A stretch of 64,000 bases of DNA from Helicoverpa zea (taxonomy: Eukaryota > Arthropoda > Insecta > Lepidoptera > Noctuidae), in contig NC_061456.1 in NCBI RefSeq assembly GCF_022581195.2, positions 8,372,501 to 8,436,500 on the forward strand. Reading direction: 5' to 3'. The translations under genes were made by a program, and so were the position numbers. Below, in pieces: positions 25,701-33,050 of the stretch. Positions within the stretch are counted from its first letter, which is position 1; each line of letters begins with the position of its first letter. The notes beneath the pieces are model-generated. The model did no database searches. It had not been told where the DNA came from and worked only from the letters and a program-made list of their open reading frames with translations.

Positions 25701-27301
25701 TGCCATGCCAAAATTAAGGGCGTAAGTACAAAACTAGTATTACAAATACAAAACCTACGTACGACAATTCCTACATGCTGCCATTAATTACTGTTTACTT
25801 GCAGGACTGCTTAAACGCCATCGGCAAGCACTACCATCCTGAATGCTTCAATTGCGTCTACTGTGGAAAACTGTTCGGAAATAATCCCTTCTTCCTAGAA
25901 GACGGTCTGCCATATTGCGAAGCTGGTATGTAGCGGATTTTGTGCATTACAGAATTATACAATTTTAGTGCAATATTTTTGTAGGTCGTTAAAGGAGGTA
26001 CCTGTTTCAAAATATTTGACAAAGGGGTTTAACTTAATTTCTCAGACTGGAACGACCTGTTCACGACAAAATGTTTCGCTTGCGGCTTCCCGGTGGAGGC
26101 AGGCGACAGGTGGGTCGAGGCGCTCAACAATAACTACCACAGTCAGTGCTTCAACTGCACGGTGCGTATGATGAGACTCCTACTAAACTACATTTACACA
26201 CACAAACACAATAAACTCAATACGAAAGCTTACCTGTTAATTTGAAAGAAACCTTGTTAAACGTACTTGAATACATAAAATAGTCTAAATTCTTAAGCGC
26301 TCTCCGTAATTTCATCTGTCTATAGCGCAGTTATTCATTTGGGGTCCATTGCTTAAAAAGGTTGATGCAATGTTATATATGTAAAACTGCAGCCTCAATA
26401 ACGTATTCGTCTGGATGACTCACTTGCATAAATATAATTTTATCATCTTACGATTACATTTTCTTCTATTTGGAATCTGATTTGTTTGTACATTTAATTC
26501 CAAGTGCGGTTACCTAATTAATTTTATCGCATTATTTTGCCCTATAACCACTCCATATAAATGACTGAGAACTTTTAGTTCCATTAATTATTTGAAATCC
26601 ATTAAAACGTTTTATGATAATCACTGACATTTATATCGAAAGTAGGTTTCACAAAACATATTTTTGATGGTGAAGCAACATATAATTTGATGTATAGTTT
26701 TGATTTACCCACGTCTTTATACAAAGCTCGTCATACGCTGCCAGTCTGCTCCCCCTTGACCAATAACAGTGACCATGTGTGTGCGTTCATTAAAATTATT
26801 ATATTATCTTATGTGTATGTTTATAACTGAGACGTGTACATATAAAGATTGTATTTAATATATTCAACTTCCCAAAGTTCAGGAAGATTATCTTAGAGTG
26901 TTTTGATCCATGTAGTTATCAACCTTACCTACATAATCTGCTTGTAGAAACGCTTTCATGAAACGGTTTGAGTAGTTTTGGCTATTTTATGTATTTAATT
27001 ATGTTTTAATTGATATTGTAACTCGTGTTGTTATGTTTGTTTGTAGATTTTTTTTTGTATGAGACATAATGTATATCCTAGATATAGAACTATAGAGATA
27101 GAACTGAAAAGATGCGCAAGACAGTGATGCCGAATTTGTCACAAATAATACGAATCAAAAAATACATCTATTTAATATATGTAGATATTTTATTTTCATT
27201 TGTACTATTTATATTATTTACAGGTGTGCAAAAAGAACCTCGAAGGACAAAGTTTCTTCGCCAAGGGAGGTCGACCTTTTTGCAAGACACACGCCCGCTA
27301 G
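7623..27301 (+). CDS. Zasp52: Zasp52-type PDZ/ZM/LIM Z-disc protein
   Basis: Alp/Enigma family scaffold of the muscle Z-disc; in flies Zasp52 binds alpha-actinin and is needed for myofibril assembly and integrin sites (family knowledge). Coding exons: 7623-7727, 14486-14637, 14952-15126, 15449-15579, 16153-16244, 16531-16690 or 16924-17224, 18251-18439, 18752-18842, 19216-19387, 20594-23828 or 24066-25314, 25535-25721, 25805-25925, 26046-26161, 27224-27301. All phases match; the longest chain is 1667 aa. Domains: PDZ about 4-86 with carboxylate loop PLGF, ZM motif about 145-215 (NKQYNTPVNMYS), LIM1 about 264-325, long disordered region, LIM2-LIM4 about 1492-1667. It ends GRPFCKTHAR-stop, as expected for LIM4. 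The start ATG sits right after an acceptor, so the 5' UTR is spliced. Gene identity is secure; isoform usage is inferred. Confidence 0.95.
8561..8736. mobile_element. 176-bp MITE, TIR CCTTACTTATAAA
   Basis: The terminal 13 bases CCTTACTTATAAA recur as their reverse complement at the right end. Internal near-palindromes such as TAATCACTACTTAA / TTAAGTAGTGATTA make it strongly self-complementary. A second copy lies at 43429-43606 in the opposite orientation with high but imperfect similarity. It sits in the first Zasp coding intron and has no coding potential. Confidence 0.85.
12825..13059. mobile_element. SINE-like insertion with 15-bp target duplication
   Basis: The 235-bp insert starts with a CAT repeat and includes GTTGGGGTCGGCTTCCAGTC, a repeat I recognise as abundant in noctuid moth genomes. 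It is bounded by an exact 15-bp direct repeat, CGCACGACACTACTT, at 12810-12824 and 13060-13074. That length fits LINE-mediated retrotransposition. The open frame across it is not a gene. Confidence 0.85.
13085..13430. repeat. Old dispersed repeat (SINE/Helitron-type remnant)
   Basis: It contains ATTATAAAGCTGAAGAG, then GGAACTAGTC and GGTCGGGTTTGAAAAA, then ends near ACCGCAAGCGGAA. This order matches a very widespread lepidopteran repeat known from many intergenic regions. Borders are approximate and no flanking duplication is visible. Confidence 0.5.
14486..14637 (+). CDS. Zasp52: Zasp exon: C-terminal half of PDZ
   Basis: VNGGSAAERAGLQAGDALI and VNNTDVYLLRHQEAQ are the PDZ helix and strand segments; the exon ends ELTVQR. 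It follows CTTACCAG-type acceptor CAAATTGTTACCAG and ends in phase 2 before GTAAGC. Confidence 0.95.
14952..15126 (+). CDS. Zasp52: Zasp exon: linker after PDZ
   Basis: 58 residues rich in Gly, Pro, Thr and Ser (GGGTWRPTVTPTGS...) link PDZ to the ZM motif and end in PFGY before GTGAGT. It is in phase with both neighbours. Confidence 0.9.
15449..15579 (+). CDS. Zasp52: Zasp exon: ZM motif
   Basis: Encodes VNKQYNTPVNMYSDKTIAE, a clear ZASP-like (ZM) motif that in this family helps bind alpha-actinin rods. It ends GGVLG in phase 2, joining the next exon that begins VNFKKNEKTYD. Confidence 0.95.
16153..16244 (+). CDS. Zasp52: Zasp exon: downstream part of ZM region
   Basis: VNFKKNEKTYDAEKSAVFK and LQEEQNDPEP follow the ZM motif as in fly Zasp52. 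The donor CCAG|GTATCA leaves phase 1. The frame stays open beyond the donor to a stop at 16499-16501 (see findings). Confidence 0.9.
16531..16690 (+). CDS. Zasp52: Zasp alternative exon: first half of LIM1 (CEECERLI)
   Basis: Enters in phase 1 and leaves in phase 2. It codes a Pro/Ala-rich linker and then NICEECERLIT, the first Cys pair of a LIM finger; the other finger ligands come from exon 18251-18439. The acceptor region reads TAGTAG, a tandem NAGNAG site. It has the same phases as 16924-17224 and both carry the same half-finger, so the two should be mutually exclusive. Confidence 0.85.
16924..17224 (+). CDS. Zasp52: Zasp alternative exon: first half of LIM1 (CSDCNRYI)
   Basis: A very GC-rich exon with phase 1 entry after CACTTTTACTCACGAG and phase 2 exit before GTAAGC. 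It encodes a basic Ser/Thr/Arg stretch, a Pro-rich stretch, then MGCHEVLPDGRIALGAP and YCSDCNRYI, an alternative first Cys pair for LIM1. It can replace 16531-16690. Antisense open frames here are GC artefacts. Confidence 0.8.
17225..18250 (+). other. Zasp intron between LIM1 half-exons
   Basis: About 1 kb with a GTAAGC donor and an acceptor ...TTTATGTAATAG. The short open frames in it have no family signature, and I see no further exon. Confidence 0.6.
18251..18439 (+). CDS. Zasp52: Zasp exon: second half of LIM1
   Basis: HVECFKCSTCGTSLKNQGYY, then KLYCDIHAKL, gives the remaining zinc ligands of LIM1. Phase 2 on both sides lets it accept either upstream half-finger exon. Confidence 0.95.
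18752..18842 (+). CDS. Zasp52: Zasp exon: Ser/Asn/Pro linker
   Basis: GGRLPTNTYSTPLPPLATN and YSNGSSSLFS follow a TCTACAG acceptor; the exon ends before GTGAGT in phase 0. Low-complexity linker after LIM1. Confidence 0.85.
19216..19387 (+). CDS. Zasp52: Zasp exon: Pro/Ala/Ser linker
   Basis: SGPKPFGSSIGSAYSPSL and repeated PAPAP are disordered sequence of the kind seen in fly Zasp52. The acceptor is a T-rich tract plus ATCAG and the donor is CCCCA|GTAAGA in phase 1. Two downstream exons accept this phase. Confidence 0.85.
19388..20593 (+). other. Zasp intron
   Basis: AT-rich intron of 1.2 kb ending in ...CTATGACTAACAG. No further coding seen. Confidence 0.6.
20594..23828 (+). CDS. Zasp52: Zasp giant alternative exon with LIM2 half-finger
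   Basis: A 3.2-kb exon with phase 1 entry (A + CA gives TQNVKSIVWPPPANP) and phase 2 exit. It encodes about 1077 disordered residues rich in Ser, Thr, Gln and Pro. Three copies of a DALTxAPDRPxxP motif lie near 21442-21495, 21801-21855 and 21960-22010, and PKQVFPPP occurs twice. The end is LCASCNGHIR, the first Cys pair of LIM2, completed by the exon at 25535. Plausibly an elastic or linker isoform segment, and alternative to 24066-25314. Confidence 0.9.
24066..25314 (+). CDS. Zasp52: Zasp alternative exon with second LIM2 half-finger
   Basis: Phase 1 entry after TTTTTCTAACAG and phase 2 exit before GTAACA. It begins NEPLPTNSPHKTEYKSPAEE and includes LIRKMAKMALNGYEIGIQ, followed by Asn/Lys-rich disordered sequence, a basic/acidic stretch (RRRQKKTSRDDDGRRD) and CHKCDKAITR, the LIM2 first Cys pair. 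It matches the giant exon in phases and in the partial finger, so the two should be alternatives. Confidence 0.9.
25535..25721 (+). CDS. Zasp52: Zasp exon: rest of LIM2 and start of LIM3
   Basis: GPFITALGRIWCPEHFICVN, then LYCEFCFEQYIAPACDKCHA: the second finger of LIM2 followed by the LIM3 first Cys pair. Ends KG before GTAAGT in phase 0. Confidence 0.95.
25805..25925 (+). CDS. Zasp52: Zasp exon: LIM3
   Basis: CLNAIGKHYHPECFNCVYCG and LPYCEA supply LIM3 zinc ligands. Acceptor TTGCAG, donor AGCTG|GTATGT, phase 1 exit. Confidence 0.95.
26046..26161 (+). CDS. Zasp52: Zasp exon: LIM3 end and LIM4 start
   Basis: DWNDLFTTKCFACGFPVEAG followed by ALNNNYHSQCFNCT. The exon leaves phase 0 into the terminal exon. 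Confidence 0.95.
26162..27223 (+). other. Last Zasp intron
   Basis: 1.06 kb with donor GTGCGT and a long AT-rich tract before TTTACAG. No exon or recognisable element seen. Confidence 0.6.
27224..27301 (+). CDS. Zasp52: Zasp terminal coding segment: end of LIM4
   Basis: VCKKNLEGQSFFAKGGRPFC, then KTHAR and TAG at 27299-27301. In the +1 frame the same bases are also open and run without a stop into the ORF at 27318-28688. Confidence 0.95.
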   Translation: MCKKNLEGQSFFAKGGRPFCKTHAR

Positions 27302-27317
27302 AAGTCCTCAGCATATA

Positions 27318-28688
27318 ATGTATAACTCTGACACTGTTTACATGACTACTACTTTTCGTCCCGTATCTCCTTCTCCTATCACGCCTCCTTTAAATACGCC
27401 CTCGCCGCAAAGAACAAGAAAGTTGGAAACGCCCCTCCACTTCGATGGAGGGCTGTTTTCCGACATAAGAAGTACAGATGGTAAGTTACTCAGCAAGGTG
27501 ACCGTAGATCGAGTTCAAAAATCGTCACGACATGACATCACTGATTCACCGAGCGTTGTTACCGATGGACATAATTATGTCGATGATATCGTTAAAACAG
27601 AAACAATAACGAACGAAAATGTCATTACGGTTAAATTCACTCCCGTGGCGCCAGAACTTGACTCTCCGAGATTGCTTACACCATCTCAGATGTACAGGGC
27701 TCAACAAAAAAGTCCAGTTGAATATCTTAAGGATAATTTTGAAGATTTACAAAGCTACAAAATTGTAAATTCAGTTTGCAAAGAAAAGTTACTTGAAAAG
27801 GATAACTTGGAACCTGTATTTAAAGAAAGTAGAATTTCCGAGTCCCGTGACATTTTTGTTAACTCCACGTGTAAAGAATCGTTTTTGCACAAAGATGTTT
27901 TCGAATCGGAACTCAATGAAAAGGGAAAAACTGCAAATACAATTAATGCTTATGAATCTATAAAGAGAGGACCTAGCCCACTGGCAAATCTTGCGGCTTA
28001 TGAACCAATAAAGAGAAGCCCAAGCCCACTGGTAAATCTTGAAGCTCATGAACCAACAAAGAGAGGCACCAGCCCGTTGGCAAATCTTAAGGTTTATGAA
28101 CCAATAAAGAGAAGTCCAAGCCCATTAGCAAATCTTGAGGCTTATGAACCAATAAAGAGAGGTCCAAGCCCATTGGCAAATCTTGAGGCTTATGAACCAA
28201 TAAAGAGAGGTCCAAGCCCATTGGCAAATATATTGATCTCTGAGCACCTAAGCAAAATAGATAGTTATTTGCAGGAGAGTTTAGACGTATGTTCAGGAGT
28301 CAAAGGTAGGGTCACTCCAATACCGATTAATATTGAAGGATATGATAAATCGGGACAAATAAGTGATGTTGAAAAGGTTCTTCATGCAGGAGAAAAACAT
28401 GAACCACAGGTAGCACACGCCACGACAGCGACAAGTCAAACTACTAACGAAAGTAAGCAAAGCTCAAGTGAGCGTCAAGAAGAAAGATTTAGCTATCGTG
28501 CAACAAGAACACCAGAACCTTTTGTCGAACCTGCGTCAAAATTAAACAGTGATAAACAGCGTGGAGTGCTGAGTGCTATTTACAATATGCCGATACATTA
28601 TCATGCAGCGATTCTGTGTTTCTTTTTAATTTTATACAATCTCATATACCAATACGTAAAGCAAAATTGCCATGGAAGTAAAAAGTAG
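27318..28688 (+). CDS. 456-codon tail-anchored ORF in the Zasp terminal exon
   Basis: I do not recognise this protein. It starts 16 nt after the Zasp stop in a different frame, and that frame is open upstream through the LIM4 segment (27225 on). It has FRPVSPSPITPPLNTPSPQ, charged mid-regions (VKFTPVAPELDSPRLLTPSQ), six 16-aa repeats at 27945-28232 (AYEPIKRGPSPLANLE), then a hydrophobic segment HAAILCFFLILYNLIYQYVK followed by about nine polar residues, so it would be tail-anchored. No intron is needed. It may be a separate downstream frame or the C-terminus of a Zasp isoform: donors in phase 2 (for example 23828 or 25314) joined to 27224 read this frame. The length and ordered repeats argue it is coding; the translation route is inferred. 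Confidence 0.8.
   Translation: MYNSDTVYMTTTFRPVSPSPITPPLNTPSPQRTRKLETPLHFDGGLFSDIRSTDGKLLSKVTVDRVQKSSRHDITDSPSVVTDGHNYVDDIVKTETITNENVITVKFTPVAPELDSPRLLTPSQMYRAQQKSPVEYLKDNFEDLQSYKIVNSVCKEKLLEKDNLEPVFKESRISESRDIFVNSTCKESFLHKDVFESELNEKGKTANTINAYESIKRGPSPLANLAAYEPIKRSPSPLVNLEAHEPTKRGTSPLANLKVYEPIKRSPSPLANLEAYEPIKRGPSPLANLEAYEPIKRGPSPLANILISEHLSKIDSYLQESLDVCSGVKGRVTPIPINIEGYDKSGQISDVEKVLHAGEKHEPQVAHATTATSQTTNESKQSSSERQEERFSYRATRTPEPFVEPASKLNSDKQRGVLSAIYNMPIHYHAAILCFFLILYNLIYQYVKQNCHGSKK
27945..28232 (+). repeat. Six 48-bp tandem repeats (16 aa each)
   Basis: Units read NAYESIKRGPSPLANL, AAYEPIKRSPSPLVNL, EAHEPTKRGTSPLANL, KVYEPIKRSPSPLANL and two near-identical EAYEPIKRGPSPLAN copies. The last two units are almost identical in DNA, the outer ones more diverged. 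Each unit carries SP proline-directed phosphorylation-type sites. The frame is preserved across all units. Confidence 0.95.
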
Positions 28689-29380
28689 AGTGAGTTTGAC
28701 ATAAAAAATGCATACTAAAAACTAGTCATTGAATTCAGAGACATTGTCATTTTGTTTCTATGTTTTTACCAATTTGATGTTATAAGTTGTAAATAGTCAC
28801 AGGTAACAAGTATTTCTTGCGTCTTTTGTGTACCTACCAATAATACCTACTTTATAATTAACAATTTGGTGCTTTTCACTACTATTCTATAAATTGCTGG
28901 CAGTATTGTGATACTTCACATTTGGAATAAGGCTTTGTATACAGCTTCCGGAATGTTGCAGTAAACTGTTACTAACATTAACAGTAGTCCTTAATTTGTA
29001 AATCAACAAAGCAATTATACAGAGTATAAACTATAACAATATAATCTATCATACGAATACATATAATAAATAAGTATCAATTGATTGGTGCACCAACATA
29101 CAAAGTAATTAGAATATTTCTTTTATAAACAAGTAGGTACTCCTGTAAGATTATACCGAAAGTTTAATATTAATTTCATGCATTAGATTGTTTAATTACT
29201 TTTTTATCCTGCTATTTGTAATAATATGATGTAGATGAATAAAATTTTCGCAATCTTATATATTTACAGTTGGTAATAATCTTAATTTTAAGAACTATTT
29301 ATTTAGACTTACTTTATTGCAATTAGCATAACACATAAGTAATATGTGGGCTTACCTAAATAAAGTATATTTTATTTTAA
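28689..29380 (+). other. Probable 3' UTR of the Zasp transcripts
   Basis: No coding. AATAAA polyadenylation signals lie at 29238-29243 and 29359-29364, the second just before a T-rich stretch. Transcript end is inferred. Confidence 0.6.
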
Positions 29381-29389
29381 GATGTTGCC

Positions 29390-29560
29390 TTTTTTTTGTT
29401 ACTACCTCCAACTGGCTCCGAAACTACTGAACCGATTTGGAAAAATCCTTCACTGTTGGAAAGCTACATTCTTCCTCAGTAACATAGGCTATATTTTATC
29501 CCGGTACGGGTAGCAGTTTCCACGGGACCCTGGTGAAATAACGAGAAAACGACTAGCGTA
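29390..29560. repeat. Dispersed lepidopteran repeat remnant
   Basis: It contains CTACTGAACCGATTTGG, AACATAGGCTATATTTTATC and CGGTACGGGTAGCAG in the order seen in a very common moth repeat. Borders are uncertain. Confidence 0.5.
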
Positions 29561-29654
29561 GTATAAATTCGCGACATCTCTCGACTCCGTACGTATCCAG
29601 TTTGGCCAGAAAGCGAGGAATCACAGAAGTTATGAGTTCAGAGTTATGTAATAT

Positions 29655-29933
29655 AAATCCCACCCAAAACAAAAATGTGAAAGACTGCCAAGTTCGATAA
29701 TATGGGAATGCTTCGCCTATAAAAGAAGTAAGATCTGAATAAGTACCAAGTTCCATACACATACCTCAGTTAAAAATAGTTACTTTTTAAAGATGTTACT
29801 TGGCAAGTTTTAATCGAAAATTAAATACTTGATTCATTGCGTTTAGTAGGTTTATAACAAGGTGTATGAAAACTTGCCAAGTAACATCATTAAAAAGTGG
29901 CAGTCTTTCACATTTTTGTTTTGGGTGGGATTT
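29655..29933. mobile_element. Nested inverted-repeat (foldback) element
   Basis: A perfect 36-bp inverted repeat has arms at 29655-29690 and 29898-29933 (AAATCCCACCCAAAAC...). A second inverted repeat of about 28 bp, with one mismatch, lies inside at 29784-29811 and 29869-29896 (GATGTTACTTGGCAAG). The right arms abut; the left arms are 93 bp apart. No protein is coded. Confidence 0.8.
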
Positions 29934-30159
29934 CATTTATTTTTGTAAGGTTGTTTATTTTATTTTTTTCTTTTGATGAAGTTAGTTAAAGAAATGTCTC
30001 ATTTATACTATCTTTTAGATTTTTTAATATGCACTATGTTTCTTACAAAGAAATGAACTAGATTAACTAAATGGACTAGATTTACCAACTGACTGACATG
30101 AAATGTTATCATATATTATGTTCGTGGATCAAAGTTACACATTCGTTATTTTCGAAAGT

Positions 30160-30680
30160 GATTCACACTTGGCCGTTTTCAGATTTTTACTTTACTTTGA
30201 CTGAATACAAACCTTTGTACCATTCGAAGATATATTATATAAATTTAGTTCGTTTTAGTTCCTTAGGGGTATAAATTTACACCGGGTATAAAACACCTTC
30301 ATTATTTTGAAACCGACTCACACTTGGCCATTTTCAGATTTTTCCCTTTACCTTGACATAAAGACCTACCTCCATGCCAAATTTCAAGTCAATACGACCA
30401 TTGGAAGTGGTCTAGGTTTTTGATGAGTGAGTCAGTGAATCAGTGAGTCAGTCAGTGAGTGTATAGTAAAAATAGCGATTTTCTGACGTCAATATCTCAA
30501 GACCTACAATAGGTATATTAATGAAATTTTGTATTTTAGATAAGTGAGGGGGTCTCAACAGATACTAGAAATTTGATATGCGTAAATAAAATAGATTTTG
30601 AGTTACAGGGGGGTCGAATTTGGCCCGAAATGGTTCGTGTAATATAACCCACGGCCGGTGTGTCGCTTTTTTTGCTCGAA
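30160..30680. repeat. Dispersed repeat with internal duplication
   Basis: ACACTTGGCCGTTTTCAGAT near 30166 recurs as ACACTTGGCCATTTTCAGAT near 30311, each followed by a T-rich tract and CTTTGAC/CTTGAC. A GTGAGTCAGTGAATCAGTGA-type minisatellite lies at 30425-30465. Resembles common intergenic moth repeats; no gene is seen. Confidence 0.5.
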
Positions 30681-31648
30681 CTTGGCGGACACACTGCCGT
30701 GTGTCTAGATAATTTCATACACTGCACGTGGCCTTATACAGCGTCATGTGTTTGTAACATACAAGTAAACAATCCAAGATAACGTTTAATTTTGGTTACG
30801 TTACTAGCTATAGTAATCATCAACTATTTTCTGTAGTAGAGTCTGCAGACACACAGAGCAGCCTTGGAGACAGTGTGAAAACACCCCAAAGCAATTTTAG
30901 AATTTCATTCAATTTTCATGTAAGATACTACATTTCCTAGATTATGTCACTGATTACTAAACAGATGTGAGTTCTTCCAATTCTTTAAATGCGGAAGTAA
31001 CTATGTCAGTCTGGCTTTCACGCCAAAATGACTGAATCAATTTAAATTATTTGGTACACAGATAGTGTAAAGCCATAGTTAGGCTACTTTTTAACTGGGT
31101 ACAGGAAAAGTTTTCTCTTATAACACAGACAAGAAGAAAAAAGAATACGTATGAAATATACACAATTTCAAAACTTTACATGTATATTTTTTACCAGAGG
31201 TGTGCTATGCTACGTTACTATGGATGCATTTGATTAACAAATCACATTCATTGGTTCACATAGCATAGTACTGGTGAAAACGTAATCTATTAAGATATGT
31301 TTTTTACTGTACTAATAAGGCAGGTAGATGAGAGTAAGGATGTTTGTGCCTCAACACAACTTAGTAACAATGGAAACGGTCACAGCTTAGCTATTACATA
31401 TTCGCAGCATGGCATATGGCCGCTTTTCCACAGATGTGCTATTCTACATGGCTACGGACGAGGTTGATATCCACCAATCATATTCATTGGTATACTGGTG
31501 GAAACATATTCTACTAAGACGTTTTTTATATGAAAGAATGCATGCTACAGAGTACTATGGTGAAGTCAAATCAAATTGTTTATTTTGTAGAGAATATGGG
31601 TACAAAATAAGATGTTAGATTTATACATACTGCTATATTATAGAAGTA

Positions 31649-31800
31649 CTAGCTTTTGCCCGCGGCTTCGCTCCCGTCAACTGACTTCTATACTTTACCC
31701 TATTTTTTTTTTCATAAGAACCTTCTCCTGACAATAACAAACACAACAAAAAAAGAATTAGCCAAATTGGTCCAGGCGTTGTTGAGTTATGCGCTTACCA
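31649..31800 (-). mobile_element. Helitron-like 3' end (Lep1 type), partial
   Basis: Reverse-complement reading ends ...CCGCGGGCAAAAG then CTAG at 31649-31652, preceded by a GC-rich stem (AGCGAAGCCGCGGG). CTAG ends with a short hairpin are Helitron-type, and this end is very common in Lepidoptera. The 5' end is not identified, so the element is probably truncated. Confidence 0.55.
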
Positions 31801-31899
31801 ACACATTTTGCAATTCATTTTTATATTATAGATATATAGAAGTGCTCGAGCTGCGCATCTTCCTCTATCACCTGCCTGGGCAACCCAATCCCCATCTAG

Positions 31900-33050
31900 T
31901 TTGACGATCTCTGGGATCTCTGAACTGATTGATAACACAATTCCAACCGATGACTTGAAAAATTGAAATTACCATGACTTCAATATAAAATTTCCTTCTG
32001 TTAGTATTTTGGCGATTATACAAGAAATATTACAATAAGAATAAGAGATGTATATAAATATTTTATTTCAATTAATTACATTTATAAATCACTTTCTGTT
32101 TAATAGTATCATTCTAGTATTTACAACAACCTAACTACTTACATTATTATTATTGTGAACAAGCTACAACACTTTGTAGGCTTTTCGAAAAATTATAACA
32201 TCACAGTTTTATTTATCTGAAAAGCAAAATATATTTAGCTACCTACTTAAAAGCTATTTTAGATAAAAGTACCTCTTTGAGCTTCCTAAAGTTGTCATCA
32301 TGTATTATTTTATTTTAACTGTCAGTTTTCTTGATAAGGACATCTTCATTATTATCGCCAAACAAAAAGTTTTTGATTCTGCAATTAAACATATTAAATA
32401 ATTACTTGTATAGCTATACACATTAAAATAATCTAAAGACTATTAACAAAAATTCCTACAGTTATGGAATTTAGACCCAAACACAGGTTAATATACGAGA
32501 TAAACTTACCTAGCCTTTTCCCAAGTATAGTTGATAATTTATTCTTACCTTTTCCACTCAATAGCTAATCCTATGAACGTGAATGTAAGGAAACCATGCC
32601 AAAATGTGGTCACAACAGGAATAGGTTGTCTTTTATGACCAAAATTTTTAAACGGTCTATTACTGATCACAACCGCCGATCTTATGTTTCGGAACATACT
32701 GATGGTCAAGAGAAGAAACGTGGGGAGTTTGTTTAAGTTATTTTATTGTGATTTATATTCGAAATAATCTGTTTAATCACAAACACCCTGCAAGTAGACT
32801 ATATTAAATATTTGACAATGACAATCACAGAGTACATTAATATATAGGGTATAGAGTCATCAGCTTAACCTACCTTGACGCGCCATCTGGTGACCAACGA
32901 CGGAGGTACATCTATTCTGTGCATGTGTGCGTAGTCATTTGTTTTGCATGTGTGCATGCATGTCTACAGGGTTTCATTTCATATTATTTTTTTGGATGTT
33001 GTTTTAGATGGTTTCGTTGAATAAAACACAAATTTACACATCTTATTACT
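31900..33050. other. Spacer downstream of the transposase gene
   Basis: No supported gene. A CGCCATCTGGTG motif at about 32881 resembles CGCCATCTGTTG near 40070, in the same orientation, so it is not a terminal inverted repeat of the transposase element. Confidence 0.4.
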
